DNA of 44,716 bases from Bdellovibrionales bacterium (GCA_018266335.1 JAFEAR010000129.1:1-44716), one strand, 5' to 3'. Shown: positions 25,492 to 34,788, numbered from the stretch's first letter. Translations and numbers: made by a program. Notes: a model not told the origin generated them from the letters alone.

Positions 25492-25803
25492 ATGACTAAA
25501 TTTTATTTGGCTTTAGCCCTTTGTGCTTTGGCTTCGAACAGTGTTTGGGCCAAACCAACCGCAGCGGAATTGAGTATTCCCTGCGCGTCCGAAGCCGGAG
25601 TCTATGCCATGGCTAAGTATGCCGAAGACTCGGGCGCGTCCGAAGACATGCTAGATGTGGTGAGTTTGGAGTCTCTAGGCGCCGGCAAATTCGACGTAGA
25701 AATAATGTTTCAAAACGGAAGCGATCTTGAGTTCGTTTACTACGACGTTCTCGTTGGCGGCCGTTGTGAATTGAAGTCCATTACCGAAACTGCTCGCGAT
25801 TAA
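25492..25803 (+). CDS. Small secreted protein, first of three
   Basis: The family is not recognised. It has 103 residues with a Sec signal peptide (MTKFYLALALCALASNSVWA). The mature part is about 83 residues, acidic, with two Cys that could form a disulfide (in IPCASEAG and GGRCELKSI). It shares with the third gene the layout Cys near the start, V-V/I-x-x-E/D-SL, a beta segment ending in YYD or DYR, and Cys-x-L near the end. That suggests the two are paralogues. It is directly downstream of the promoter at 25409-25437. Confidence 0.75.
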   Translation: MTKFYLALALCALASNSVWAKPTAAELSIPCASEAGVYAMAKYAEDSGASEDMLDVVSLESLGAGKFDVEIMFQNGSDLEFVYYDVLVGGRCELKSITETARD

Positions 25804-25839
25804 ACAGCAATCAATAAAAGATTCTTTGGGAGATTGAAC

Positions 25840-26325
25840 ATGAAAAACTTAACTTGGATTGGGCTTGGACTAATTATTGCGGCGCCCGTGTTCGCGGCGG
25901 AAGTGGCTGCGCGGCCGCTCAGCGACTCGGAAGCGATGACCATTGAGCGTGTTTTGCGGAACGATCTGTACGTAAAGACCTTCAACTGTCCACGTACTCA
26001 TAAATTCGGGTACGAGAGTTACAGCAATGGCTGGAGCATTGTGGACGAATCCATTCGGGCTACTTCGGGCCTGACTTATTCGAAGGATGAGTTGCATTTG
26101 TCATTTTCGGTGGGTTTGGATCGCTACGAGATCGCGGGGATCCCGGGGCCGCATAGTGACGACGACTCGATTCTCATGACGATCAAGAAAAACGATCAGG
26201 TGATTGCGACGTACGACGAAATGTTTCTCGGTGGTGAAAGTGTGCTTGAGGGAATTTTTTACGCGTTAGATGTTGAGCCAACGCAGGTTACGGATGTGAG
26301 TTTGGCTCAGCGGTGTCGTAAGTAA
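25840..26325 (+). CDS. Small secreted protein, second of three
   Basis: The family is not recognised. From ATG 25840 (GGGAGA upstream) it has 161 residues and a signal peptide ending near VFAAEVAA. The mature protein has two Cys (FNCPRTHKF and AQRCRK). Its translation start, GGAGATTGAACATG then AAAAACTTAA, is almost identical to that of the third gene, which points to duplication of the upstream part even though the mature proteins differ. It is 36 bases after the first gene and 27 bases before the third. Confidence 0.72.
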   Translation: MKNLTWIGLGLIIAAPVFAAEVAARPLSDSEAMTIERVLRNDLYVKTFNCPRTHKFGYESYSNGWSIVDESIRATSGLTYSKDELHLSFSVGLDRYEIAGIPGPHSDDDSILMTIKKNDQVIATYDEMFLGGESVLEGIFYALDVEPTQVTDVSLAQRCRK

Positions 26326-26352
26326 CCGGACTAAGGTCCAAGGAGATTGAAT

Positions 26353-26673
26353 ATGAATAACTTAAAAAATTTGGGACTTGGGCTGGTTCTGTTGGCGCAG
26401 GCTTCGTTCTGTATGACTGCTCGTGCGAGTGACTATTCTTTCGAAAGAGATCAATGCAAAGCAACGGTGCAAGCCATTGCCAAAGGTCTAGCGATAGGTG
26501 CTCAAGGAAAAGTGGGCGTCATCACGGTGGATTCTTTGACCGACACTCGCGAGTATTCAGTGAATATTACGGATCCTTCGGGCGACCCGGCGTGGGTCGA
26601 TTATCGCATTTCACTCGATAACGATGAGCCCTGTTTGGTTCTGAGCGTAAAAACGACGCAGACGGGTGGATAG
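26353..26673 (+). CDS. Small secreted protein, third of three
   Basis: From ATG 26353, with AGGAGA upstream, it encodes 106 residues with a signal peptide ending near MTARAS. The mature part has two Cys (RDQCKATV and EPCLVLSV) and the layout described for the first gene of the cluster, ending in a beta strand. No known domain is recognised. The three genes together with the regulators on either side look like one locally controlled secreted-protein unit. Confidence 0.72.
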   Translation: MNNLKNLGLGLVLLAQASFCMTARASDYSFERDQCKATVQAIAKGLAIGAQGKVGVITVDSLTDTREYSVNITDPSGDPAWVDYRISLDNDEPCLVLSVKTTQTGG

Positions 26674-26699
26674 TACTCCGCCGAGGATAGAGAAATTTT

Positions 26700-26993
26700 A
26701 TGGGAGAGAAATTTGGCAATCGACTGCGCGAGGCTCGGCAGCGGCGTGGCTTGAGTGCAAAGCAGCTAGCCGCCTTGGTGGGAGTTTCGCCCACCACTTA
26801 CCGGGAGTGGGAATATGGGCGGAGCATTCGCGACGCCAAAGTGTACGCTAAGTTGGCCCGAGCTTTAGAAATGAAATTGTCCTTTTTGCTGACGGGCCAG
26901 GATGCTGACCCCGAAGCGCTGCGGAGTGCGGTGGATGATTTAGAGCGCGCAGTGCTTCGTTTGCGCACGGAATTGAACTCGTATTTTATGTAG
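26700..26993 (+). CDS. XRE-family DNA-binding protein
   Basis: The 97-residue protein has a classic Cro/C1-type helix-turn-helix at residues 6-60 (LREARQRRGLSAKQLAALVG, VSPTTYREWEYG) and a short C-terminal helix with a leucine repeat (LRSAVDDLERAVLRLRTEL) that may dimerise. ATG 26700 follows GAGGATAGAG. It is the last gene after the three secreted proteins, 26 bases downstream, and its stop codon lies inside a terminator stem. It may autoregulate the cluster, which is inference. Confidence 0.88.
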   Translation: MGEKFGNRLREARQRRGLSAKQLAALVGVSPTTYREWEYGRSIRDAKVYAKLARALEMKLSFLLTGQDADPEALRSAVDDLERAVLRLRTELNSYFM

Positions 26994-27017
26994 TGCCGCA
27001 CCCGGCACTACATTTTT
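26989..27017 (+). terminator. Intrinsic terminator after the XRE gene
   Basis: TGTAGTGCCG (26989-26998) pairs perfectly with CGGCACTACA (27003-27012) around a CACC loop, followed by five T. The TAG stop codon of the XRE gene is within the 5' arm. The terminator reaches into the last codon of the convergent ppdK gene. Confidence 0.92.
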
Positions 27018-29730
27018 AGCTCTTCGCTTTAATGCTGGCGTGGGCCGCAGCTAAGCGGGCCGCCGGCACGCGGAAGGGCGAGCACGAAACGTAGTCGAGT
27101 CCGGCGCCGTGGAAGAACTCTACGGATTTCGGATCGCCGCCGTGTTCGCCGCAGACGCCCGTTTTGAGTCCGGGTTTAGTCACGCGCCCCTTTTGCACGC
27201 CCATCTTTACGAGTTGGCCCACGCCCGCTTGGTCGATGCTGGCGAAGGGATCTTGTTTAAGGATGCCGTGGTCCAGGTACTCGGGCAAAAAGCGCGAGCT
27301 GTCGTCGCGCGAGAGACCGAGCGTGGTTTGCGTGAGATCGTTGGTGCCGAAGGAGAAGAAATCTGCCTGCGTGGCAATTTCGTCCGCTGTAAGGGCGGCG
27401 CGCGGGAGTTCGATCATGGTGCCGATGATGAGCGTTTGTTTGAGGTTCGCTTTCTCGAGGATGGTGTGCACAACTTGCTCGACGCGTTCGCGCAGGAAGG
27501 CCAGCTCTTTTACCTCGAAGACCAAGGGAATCATGATTTCGGCTTCAACGGGTTCCTGCGTAAGACGCGCGGCCTCAACGACGGCTTCGGCCACGGCGCG
27601 CACTTGCATCTCGTAAATTTCGGGGAAGGAAATGCCCAGGCGGCAGCCGCGATGCCCGAGCATGGGGTTTGCTTCGTGCAGCGCTTTGGCTTTGGTCATG
27701 AGTCGTTCGGTGGTGGTTTTGAGTTTCGCCGCCAAATTCACGATGTCCGTTTCCGTATGGGGCAGGAACTCGTGCAGGGGCGGATCGAGCAAGCGAATGG
27801 TTACGGGCAGGCCGCGCATTTCGCGGAAGAGCGAAATAAAGTCTTGGCGCTGCATGGGCATGATGAGCTCGAGCGCGTTCGCGCGCTCTTCGGGCGACTC
27901 CGCGAGAATCATGGCGCGGACGGCGTCGATACGGTCGGGTTCGAAGAACATGTGTTCCGTGCGGCAGAGGCCGATGCCTTCGGCTCCGAACTGACGCGCT
28001 ACGCGCGCGTCGTGGGGCGTGTCGGCGTTGGCGCGAACTTTAAGTCGGCGGCGTTTGTCGGCCCAGCTCATGAGCTGCGAAAAATCTTTATCGAGCGTGG
28101 AGCTGATCGTGGGAATTTCGCCCAAAAAAATCTCGCCCGTGTTGGCGTCGAGGGTGAGCACGTCGCCCTCTTTAACTTCAGTTTTTGCGCCGTACTTGCT
28201 CACGGTGAATTTTTTGGCGCGGTAGTCGATGTGAATGTCGGCGCAGCCAGCAATACAGCTCTTGCCCATGCCCCGTGCTACGACGGCGGCGTGCGAGGTC
28301 ATGCCACCCAGTGCGGTGAGAATCCCTACGGCGGCGTCCATGCCGTGAATGTCTTCGGGCGAGGTTTCGTGGCGCACCAGGATGACTCGGTTGCCTTTGG
28401 CCTTTTCTTTTTCGGCTTCGTTCGAGGTGAAAATCACGCGGCCGCTCACGGCGCCGGGCGAGGCGGGCAGTCCCTTGGCGATGGGCGTGCCCTTTTTCTT
28501 GGGATCGAGGCGCGGGTGCAGGAGTTGATCGAGTCCGTAGGGATCGATGCGCAAAATGGCTTCATCGGTAGTGATGAGTTTTTCGTTCACCATGTCGACG
28601 GCGATTTTGACGGAAGCCTGCGTGGTGCGTTTGCCTGTGCGCGTTTGGAGCATGAACAAGCGACCATCCTGAATGGTGAATTCGATGTCCTGCATGTCCT
28701 TGTAGTGCTGTTCGAGCTTTTGCTGGTAGCCGTAAAATTCTTGGTAAACTTTGGGCATGAGCTCTTCGAGCGAGGGAACATCTTTGAGGGCGGGGTCGGA
28801 TTCGGCGTCGCGATCCTTCTGCATTTTACTTAGCGGATAGGGCGTACGAATGCCCGCGACGACGTCTTCCCCTTGCGCGTTGGTGAGGAATTCTCCGAAG
28901 AGAATCTTCTCGCCCGTGGCGGGGTTACGCGTGAAGGCCACTCCCGTGGCGGAAGTGTCGCCCATGTTGCCGAAGACCATGGCCTGGATGTTCACGGCCG
29001 TGCCCCAGTCTTCGGGGATCTGGTTCATTTTGCGGTAGTGAATGGCGCGCGGGCTCATCCATGAACTGAATACGGCGCCCATGGCGCCCCAGAGTTGTTC
29101 TTCGGGATCTTGCGGAAACTTGCGGCCGGTTTCTTCGAGCACGCGCTGCTTGTAGGCTTCGATGAGTTTTTTGAGGTCGGCCGGTTGGAGGTCGGAATCT
29201 TTGGTGAGATTGCGATCGGCCTTGAGGTGTTCCAGGAGCGATTCAAATTGGGACACGTGAATGTTGAGCACCACGTCGGCGTACATTTGAATAAAACGGC
29301 GGTAGCAATCGTAGGCAAAGCGCGGATTGTTCGTGTTTTTGGCTAGAGCTTCGACGGTCTTATCGTTGAGGCCGAGGTTGAGAATGGTGTCCATCATGCC
29401 GGGCATGCTGGCGCGGGCACCGGAGCGCACGCTCACGAGCATAGGTTTAGAATCGGAGCCGAAACCGAGGCCCATGCAGCCTTCGAGTTTTTTCATGGCG
29501 TCGGTAACGAGAGCTTTGAGCTCGGCCGGGTATTTTTTATCGTTCTTGTAGAAGTAGGTGCAGACTTCGGTGGTGACCGTGAATCCTGCCGGAACCGGAA
29601 GGCCCAGGTTGGCCATTTCGGCCAGGTTGGCGCCTTTGCCCCCGAGCAAGGTTTTCATGTCGGCCTTGCCTTCGGTCAGGTTTTTCTTTGCGGCATCACT
29701 TCCAAAAAAATAGATGTACTTAGAACTCAT
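27016..29730 (-). CDS. ppdK: Pyruvate, phosphate dikinase
   Basis: PPDK interconverts pyruvate, ATP and phosphate with phosphoenolpyruvate, AMP and pyrophosphate. At 904 residues it is full length. The N-terminal ATP-grasp domain begins near LLGGKGANLAEMANLGLPVPAGFT. The swivelling phosphohistidine domain has GGMTSHAAVVARGMGKSC with the catalytic His near residue 480. The C-terminal PEP/pyruvate domain ends with GVCGEHGGDP and its catalytic Cys near 859. It allows reversible glycolysis or gluconeogenesis from pyruvate. It follows the M32 peptidase by ten bases. Confidence 0.97.
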   Translation of the reverse strand: MSSKYIYFFGSDAAKKNLTEGKADMKTLLGGKGANLAEMANLGLPVPAGFTVTTEVCTYFYKNDKKYPAELKALVTDAMKKLEGCMGLGFGSDSKPMLVSVRSGARASMPGMMDTILNLGLNDKTVEALAKNTNNPRFAYDCYRRFIQMYADVVLNIHVSQFESLLEHLKADRNLTKDSDLQPADLKKLIEAYKQRVLEETGRKFPQDPEEQLWGAMGAVFSSWMSPRAIHYRKMNQIPEDWGTAVNIQAMVFGNMGDTSATGVAFTRNPATGEKILFGEFLTNAQGEDVVAGIRTPYPLSKMQKDRDAESDPALKDVPSLEELMPKVYQEFYGYQQKLEQHYKDMQDIEFTIQDGRLFMLQTRTGKRTTQASVKIAVDMVNEKLITTDEAILRIDPYGLDQLLHPRLDPKKKGTPIAKGLPASPGAVSGRVIFTSNEAEKEKAKGNRVILVRHETSPEDIHGMDAAVGILTALGGMTSHAAVVARGMGKSCIAGCADIHIDYRAKKFTVSKYGAKTEVKEGDVLTLDANTGEIFLGEIPTISSTLDKDFSQLMSWADKRRRLKVRANADTPHDARVARQFGAEGIGLCRTEHMFFEPDRIDAVRAMILAESPEERANALELIMPMQRQDFISLFREMRGLPVTIRLLDPPLHEFLPHTETDIVNLAAKLKTTTERLMTKAKALHEANPMLGHRGCRLGISFPEIYEMQVRAVAEAVVEAARLTQEPVEAEIMIPLVFEVKELAFLRERVEQVVHTILEKANLKQTLIIGTMIELPRAALTADEIATQADFFSFGTNDLTQTTLGLSRDDSSRFLPEYLDHGILKQDPFASIDQAGVGQLVKMGVQKGRVTKPGLKTGVCGEHGGDPKSVEFFHGAGLDYVSCSPFRVPAARLAAAHASIKAKS

Positions 29731-29740
29731 GCCCGCGAGC

Positions 29741-31201
29741 CTAGTGGCTCAGGAACTTGGCGTCTACGTACTGAAGGAAAGGCTGCGCAGAAAGTTCGCG
29801 TCCCTTGAGGGCTAAGCGCATCGTGTCGGGGCTGTTGTGTTGCGCCGCATGCCGATGCACGCGATCTTTGCAGAAGGTGCGGACGGCGGCGAAGTCGCCG
29901 TGGGCAATTTGGGACTCCCACTGCGGATTTTCGGCCTGGAAGTCTTGGAAGAGGGCGGCCGCTAGCAAGTTACCCAGGGTGTAGGTGGCAAAGTAGCCAA
30001 AGGCTCCGCCGAACCAGTGAATGTCCTGGAGGCAGCCCTTGCCGGCGTTGGGAACTTCGATGCCGAGCAGGCGTTTGTAGCCAGCATTCCAGGCTTCGGG
30101 CAGGTCGCGAGTGGTCATTTTGCCGTTTAGCAGGTCCTTTTCAATCGCAACCCGTACGAGAATGTGAAGGTTGTAGGTGACTTCGTCGGCTTCAACCCGA
30201 ATGAGGGAGGGGTTTACGCGGTTAAGGTGCGCGTAAAGGCCTTCGGCGGGACGGTGGCTGATTTGCGCGAGGTACTCGGTGAAGGCCCGGGATCGACCAA
30301 TTTGGTTTTCGAGAAAGCGGCTTTGACTTTCGTGAACTCCAAAAGAAGCTGCCGTGCCCACGGGGGTATGGAGCAGGTCGGGCGGGAGATTTTGTTCGTA
30401 AATGGAGTGGCCACTTTCGTGCGTGGCGCCCAGTACGGCGCTGGTGAAATCCGATTCCAAGTAGCGCACGGTCATGCGCGTGTCTTCGGGGCTGCCGCCG
30501 CAGAAGGGGTGCGTCGATTCGTCGAGGCGTCCGCGTTCAAAATTAAAGCCCACTTTCTCGGCGATCGTGCGCACTAGGGTGCGTTGTTCGGCGATGGGCA
30601 TTTGCACATTCCCAGTGAGCGCGCCCCTTTGTTTTTGGCGCGCCAGAATGGCGGGCACGCGCTCGCTCAGTGCGGGGCCGAGTTCGGCGAAGAGCGCGTC
30701 AAGGCGAGCTAGGCGCAGGCCAGGCTCGTAGTAGTCAAAGTGAATTTCGAAGGGCGTAAGGGTGGCCAGCTCCTTGGGGCTTTGCGGGTGAGCGGCGTAG
30801 CGAGCCGCCCACTCGCGCTGCAATTGCACGAGCTCGTCGAGCGCCGGCATAACTTTGGGAAAGTCGTTCGTGGCGCGCGCTGTTTTCCATAAATCTTGGC
30901 ACCGCACCTGGGCTTCGGAGAGCGCCGCGACGAATTTGGGATCGACGCAAAGATTGCGCAGCAGCGAGCGTTTGAGTGCGCGGCTAACGGGCGAGTCGGG
31001 CAGGGCGAAGGCGGATTCCACGTAGGCGGGATCGGTTTCGCGGGCGTGCTTGAGCGCCGAGAGCGTGGCGAGTTGACGGCCGCGTAGTTCGCTGGAGCCG
31101 CGGGGCATGAAGGTTTCCATGTCCCACTGGAGCAAATTCAGAATGCTGTCGAGGTGCGATATCTCGCGGAAGCGCTCCAGAGCGAAGGTGTCGTTAGCCA
31201 T
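29741..31201 (-). CDS. M32-family (Taq-type) metallocarboxypeptidase
   Basis: This zinc carboxypeptidase removes C-terminal residues from peptides in the cytoplasm. The 486 residues match the M32 length. The active-site HExxH appears as HESGH near residues 261-265, followed by SIYEQNLP. Family blocks include ILNLLQWDMETFMPRG near the N-terminus, DESTHPF, ESQSRFLENQIGRS and EADEVTYNLHILVR, where the third zinc ligand Glu lies. It lies between the GT87 gene and ppdK with gaps of nine and ten bases, suggesting an operon for use of peptide-derived carbon. Confidence 0.93.
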   Translation of the reverse strand: MANDTFALERFREISHLDSILNLLQWDMETFMPRGSSELRGRQLATLSALKHARETDPAYVESAFALPDSPVSRALKRSLLRNLCVDPKFVAALSEAQVRCQDLWKTARATNDFPKVMPALDELVQLQREWAARYAAHPQSPKELATLTPFEIHFDYYEPGLRLARLDALFAELGPALSERVPAILARQKQRGALTGNVQMPIAEQRTLVRTIAEKVGFNFERGRLDESTHPFCGGSPEDTRMTVRYLESDFTSAVLGATHESGHSIYEQNLPPDLLHTPVGTAASFGVHESQSRFLENQIGRSRAFTEYLAQISHRPAEGLYAHLNRVNPSLIRVEADEVTYNLHILVRVAIEKDLLNGKMTTRDLPEAWNAGYKRLLGIEVPNAGKGCLQDIHWFGGAFGYFATYTLGNLLAAALFQDFQAENPQWESQIAHGDFAAVRTFCKDRVHRHAAQHNSPDTMRLALKGRELSAQPFLQYVDAKFLSH

Positions 31202-31210
31202 GAATTCGAT

Positions 31211-32350
31211 TTAGCGCTTTTCGGCCGGGCTGGCCATGCGGCGACTCATGCGGAGGAGCGTAAAACTTACGGCGAGCGTCAGCCAGAAGACAATCTGTGC
31301 TTGCTCCAGACGGTGGGCAAGGGGGCCCAGAATTCCGCGTGGAGAAAGTCCCAGTAAAAGCGCGCAGATCCAAAGGCGACGGCGTTCGGGGGCGTTAGCG
31401 GTGACTAAACCCACGAAGAGCGCGGGCCAAAGAATCACGTAAGTGTGTTGCCAGGGGATGGGAGACAGAGTGGTGCCTAAACACAACAACGACAGGAGGG
31501 CGCACCAGTAAGCGTTCGGGGCGGCCGGGCGTTTAGGAATCCACCACAAGTAGGCAGCGCCGAGGACCAAGGCGCTGGCCAAGTAGGCGAGCATCTGCGT
31601 GTGCGGCGAAAAACCCAACTGAAAAAAGAGAGGCTTGAGCCCCTGCAGAATGGTGCTGAAGGTGGAGTCGCCTACGGGCTTTTGGGTGTGAAGCTGCCAA
31701 AAATCCCTCCACCAGGCCAGTGAGGGAAGGAGGGCTATGAGCGGCGGCACGAGCCACAGCGAAGGGCGGGTGCGTCGGGTGCAAAAGAGTTCGCCCGCGA
31801 GGAGCGGGTGAAATTTAAAGAGGGCGCCGAAGGACCAGAGTGCTGCGCCCGCATGTTCACGGGTCGAAGTGCGGGCGGAATGTAAAATTTGGGCGCCCAG
31901 CAACACGCAGGCAAGGCTCACAATGTTCACTTGGGAATCGGTGAACTCGTTGTCCAAAAAACGGAGGGAACCCACCAGTGCACCCGCGAGCGCCCAAGCG
32001 AACGTAGCGTCGATGCTTCTGCGACGTGCGAGCGGCGAGAGCCACTGCCATAAGCAAAAAGGGAGGGCGAGCGTGCAAAGCAGGTGAATGCCCAGGTAGA
32101 GCAGGCGTGCCGCGGAGTATGGAAGCAGCGCGAAGGGAACGAAGAGCAACGCGGAAACAGGCGCATACTTATATGGAGTCGCGTCGCTCAGTGCGAAAGG
32201 ACTGAGTCCGTGCAGAATGCGCTGGCCGGCCGAAAAGAAAGCGGCAAAATCGTTGCCGTCGGAATTCCATTGGCGCGAGAGTGCGCTCGTGGCCACCAGC
32301 AACAAGATTGCGAGCGTGGCGAGCTGTGGCCCGCGGAGACGGAGGATCAT
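31211..32350 (-). CDS. GT87-like (DUF2029) polytopic glycosyltransferase
   Basis: This membrane protein of 379 residues has about ten hydrophobic segments. Near the N-terminus, WNSDGNDFAAFFSAGQRIL carries the conserved Asp of GT-C fold mannosyltransferases, followed by PYKYAPVSALLFVPFALLP, a hallmark of the DUF2029/GT87 family. Such enzymes move a sugar from a polyprenyl-phosphate donor to a lipid or glycan on the outer face of the inner membrane. The acceptor is unknown. Its start overlaps the ArsC-like gene by four bases. Confidence 0.82.
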   Translation of the reverse strand: MILRLRGPQLATLAILLLVATSALSRQWNSDGNDFAAFFSAGQRILHGLSPFALSDATPYKYAPVSALLFVPFALLPYSAARLLYLGIHLLCTLALPFCLWQWLSPLARRRSIDATFAWALAGALVGSLRFLDNEFTDSQVNIVSLACVLLGAQILHSARTSTREHAGAALWSFGALFKFHPLLAGELFCTRRTRPSLWLVPPLIALLPSLAWWRDFWQLHTQKPVGDSTFSTILQGLKPLFFQLGFSPHTQMLAYLASALVLGAAYLWWIPKRPAAPNAYWCALLSLLCLGTTLSPIPWQHTYVILWPALFVGLVTANAPERRRLWICALLLGLSPRGILGPLAHRLEQAQIVFWLTLAVSFTLLRMSRRMASPAEKR

Positions 32351-32706
32351 TTGCTGAAGTGCTGCGCGTAAGCGTCCGCCTGAAAGCCTACGAGCACGCC
32401 TTGGGGGGCGACAACGAGGGGGCGTTTAATGAGTTTTCCGTTGCTGGCGAGGAGCTTGAGTTTTTCTTCGTCCGTCAGGGTCGGAAGTTTTTTGCCGAGC
32501 TGCATTTCGCGGTACACCAGGCCGCTCGTGTTAAAAAATTTGGCCAGCGGCAGTCCCGAGCGTTGCACGTAGCCCTTGAGTTCCGTCAACGAAGGCGGCT
32601 GGTCTACGATGGGAATGGCGGTGAATTTAACTTGGTGCTGCGTGAGCCACTTGAGGGCGTTGCGGCAGGTGGAGCAGGCAGCATATTCGTAAACTTTTAC
32701 GGTCAT
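32347..32706 (-). CDS. ArsC/Spx-family thioredoxin-fold protein
   Basis: From ATG 32706, with a GGGG purine run upstream, the protein has 119 residues in the ArsC-like subfamily. Its redox motif is CSTCRNALKWL, a CxxC as in Spx and YffB. The conserved cis-Pro and Arg of the fold appear in NGKLIKRPLVV. Members are arsenate reductases, Spx-type regulators or glutathione-dependent reductases, and sequence alone does not separate them. The longer open frame to 33258 is antisense to the next gene. It heads a run with GT87, M32 and ppdK. Confidence 0.87.
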   Translation of the reverse strand: MTVKVYEYAACSTCRNALKWLTQHQVKFTAIPIVDQPPSLTELKGYVQRSGLPLAKFFNTSGLVYREMQLGKKLPTLTDEEKLKLLASNGKLIKRPLVVAPQGVLVGFQADAYAQHFSK

Positions 32707-32787
32707 GCCCCTTGAATAGGCGTTTGCGTTGGTAGCGTCAAAACTATCGCTGGCGATTCGTGGGCAGGTCGCTAAACTGATTTTTCC

Positions 32788-33423
32788 ATGGGCAAAAAGT
32801 GGCTTCCGTTGGGGATTGTTTTTTTGCTTCTGGGGGTGGCCCCCCGGGGGTGGGCGGGCGATGAAGCCGCGCGGTGTTTGGCTCCGCTCTTCTCGTCCCG
32901 AACTCCGGTGCCTTCGGCTCCGGCCGATTTTGATCGTCTCGCCAAAACTCAACGCGAATATTTGCGCATCTTGAAAGTGGATCCGGAAAGTCTTTGGTCC
33001 TATCGCCTTACTGCGGCGGAGGCCGAGGCCTTTCGTCGCCCTTTGCCTCCGTGGATTTCGCCCTATCCTAAGCCCCTGCGCATGGATCCGCGGGAAATTC
33101 GCTTCATGCAGATTGTGGCAACCGATGCCATGCAGGACGGAACACATTCCGTGCTCGAGAACGCTGCGGAGATTCGCGCGGGCAGAACCAAGGCCGACGA
33201 TTTGCCGATGATTCGTGTGTGGATGGATGAGCGCGGCCAAGTGTGGACGCTGGATCACCGTCGCTTGGCGTCCGTGCGTTTAGCGGGCAACGTCGACAGC
33301 ATTAAAGTAAAGTGGGTCGATGAAGCCAGTGTGCGCGCATCGGCTTTTAAGTTCACCACGCGCAACGAAGGTAAATCGGTTTACGTGCGACTAACGAGCA
33401 ACCTAGTGCTCGAAGTAAAGTAA
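32788..33423 (+). CDS. Secreted protein with ParB/sulfiredoxin-like domain
   Basis: It has a signal peptide of about 24 residues (KKWLPLGIVFLLLGVAPRGWAG). From about residue 95, the layout PREIRFMQ, a helix with DGTHSVLENAAEIRAG, DLPMIRVWMDERG and then VWTLDHRRLASVRLAG recalls the ParB/Srx fold, where a strand pair precedes DGHHRxxA. Here it reads LDHRRLAS. An exported ParB-like domain is unusual and is otherwise seen in some secreted nuclease toxins. The match is from memory of the motif and not certain. It converges with glyQS across 18 bases. Confidence 0.6.
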   Translation: MGKKWLPLGIVFLLLGVAPRGWAGDEAARCLAPLFSSRTPVPSAPADFDRLAKTQREYLRILKVDPESLWSYRLTAAEAEAFRRPLPPWISPYPKPLRMDPREIRFMQIVATDAMQDGTHSVLENAAEIRAGRTKADDLPMIRVWMDERGQVWTLDHRRLASVRLAGNVDSIKVKWVDEASVRASAFKFTTRNEGKSVYVRLTSNLVLEVK

Positions 33424-33429
33424 AGTCTA

Positions 33430-33443
33430 AGAGCGCGCGCTCT
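33430..33443. other. Palindrome between convergent genes
   Basis: AGAGCGCGCGCTCT is a perfect 14-base GC-rich palindrome filling the gap between the secreted protein gene and glyQS, which end towards each other. It could act as a compact two-way stop, but no long T run follows on either strand. Confidence 0.35.
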
Positions 33444-34788
33444 AAAATTCTTGCTTCCAGTTGGCGAAGCTTTGTTCGATGTACGCGCGCACCTGCGAGA
33501 CATTCACGCGCTCCTGCTTCATCGTGTCGCGGTGGCGAATGGTGACCGACTGGTCGTTCGCCGTTTCGAAATCGATGGTGATGCAGTAGGGCGTGCCGAT
33601 TTCTTCCTGGCGGCGGTAGCGTTTGCCGATGCTGCCCGAATCGTCGTACTGAATTTTCATGTCGCGGCCGAGATCGTCGGCGATTTTACGCGAGACACCC
33701 TCAAGCTCCGGCTTTTTGGAGAGCGGTAGGATGGCCGCTTTGACCGGTGCAATCTTGGGATGAAACTTGAGCACCGTGCGCTCGTTGGCGGGATCTTCCA
33801 CGTAAGCGTCGCACAGGAGCGCGAGCGTGGAGCGGTCGGCGCCCACGGAAGTTTCGATAATGTACGGAACGTATTTGTCCTCGTGGTTATCGGGGCTCAC
33901 GTACTGGAGGTTCTTCTTGGCGTATTCCTGGTGGCGCTTGAGGTCGAAGTCCGTGCGGTTGTGCACGCCTTCGATTTCGTTCCAGCCGAAGGGGAATTCG
34001 AATTCGATGTCGAAGGCCGCTTTGGCGTAGTGGGCTAGCTCGCCCGGACCGTGCGGGTGAAAGCGCAACTTCTTAGGATTGATGCCCATGGAGATGTGCC
34101 AGTCCCAGCGCGCTTGTTTCCAGGTTTCCATCCATTTGTCGTCTTCGCCGGGCTTCACGAAGTACTGCATTTCCATTTGTTCGAACTCACGCGTGCGGAA
34201 TACGAAGTTGCCCGGCGTGATTTCGTTGCGGAAGGCCTTGCCAATTTGCGCGATGCCGAAGGGAATTTTTTTGCGCATCGAAGTGGCGACGTTGTGGAAG
34301 TTCACGTAAATGCCCTGCGCGGTTTCGGGGCGCAGGTACACCACGTTGCTGGCGTCTTCGAGCGGACCCATGTGCGTCTTGAACATAAGGTTAAAGTTGC
34401 GCGCTTCGGTGACGTTCGTGCTGCCGCAATCGGGGCAGATGAGTTTGCCGTCTTTGTTTTTTTCGGCCTTGTCAGCGCGGAAGCGGGCTTTGCAGTTGCG
34501 GCAATCAACCAGGGGGTCCGTAAAGTTCTCGACGTGACCGCTGGCTTCCCACACGCGGGGGGCCATGAGGATGGAAGCGTCCAGGCCTTCCATGTCTTCG
34601 CGGAGAGTCATGGCGTTCCACCAGGCGTCTTTGACGTTGCGTTTGAGGGTAACGCCCAGGGGGCCGTAGTCCCAGCAGGAGTTCAGTCCGCCGTAGATCT
34701 CGGAGCTCTGAAAAATAAATCCGCGGCGCTTGCAGAGCGAAACGAGTTCTTGGAGGGGGTCTTTGCTGGAAGTTTTGGCTTCGGACAT
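33442..34788 (-). CDS. glyQS: Glycyl-tRNA synthetase, single-chain class II type
   Basis: This enzyme charges tRNA-Gly. It is the alpha2 (eukaryote/archaea-like) form and not the bacterial alpha2beta2 GlyQ/GlyS. The 448 residues show motif 1 ([11 protein letters not shown] through WDYGPLG), a zinc knuckle with Cys at 96, 99, 118 and 121, motif 2 ([26 protein letters not shown] in parts) and motif 3 ([12 protein letters not shown]). A C-terminal anticodon-binding domain follows. ATG 34788 is preferred over GTG 34791. Neither has a clear ribosome-binding site. Confidence 0.96.
   Translation of the reverse strand: MSEAKTSSKDPLQELVSLCKRRGFIFQSSEIYGGLNSCWDYGPLGVTLKRNVKDAWWNAMTLREDMEGLDASILMAPRVWEASGHVENFTDPLVDCRNCKARFRADKAEKNKDGKLICPDCGSTNVTEARNFNLMFKTHMGPLEDASNVVYLRPETAQGIYVNFHNVATSMRKKIPFGIAQIGKAFRNEITPGNFVFRTREFEQMEMQYFVKPGEDDKWMETWKQARWDWHISMGINPKKLRFHPHGPGELAHYAKAAFDIEFEFPFGWNEIEGVHNRTDFDLKRHQEYAKKNLQYVSPDNHEDKYVPYIIETSVGADRSTLALLCDAYVEDPANERTVLKFHPKIAPVKAAILPLSKKPELEGVSRKIADDLGRDMKIQYDDSGSIGKRYRRQEEIGTPYCITIDFETANDQSVTIRHRDTMKQERVNVSQVRAYIEQSFANWKQEF

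Noticed and set aside
27109..28833. Open frame of 574 codons on the plus strand within ppdK
   Set aside because: It is antisense to a strongly conserved gene, and its composition (Phe/Val/His/Gly-rich, no motif) is what reverse reading of GC-biased codons gives.
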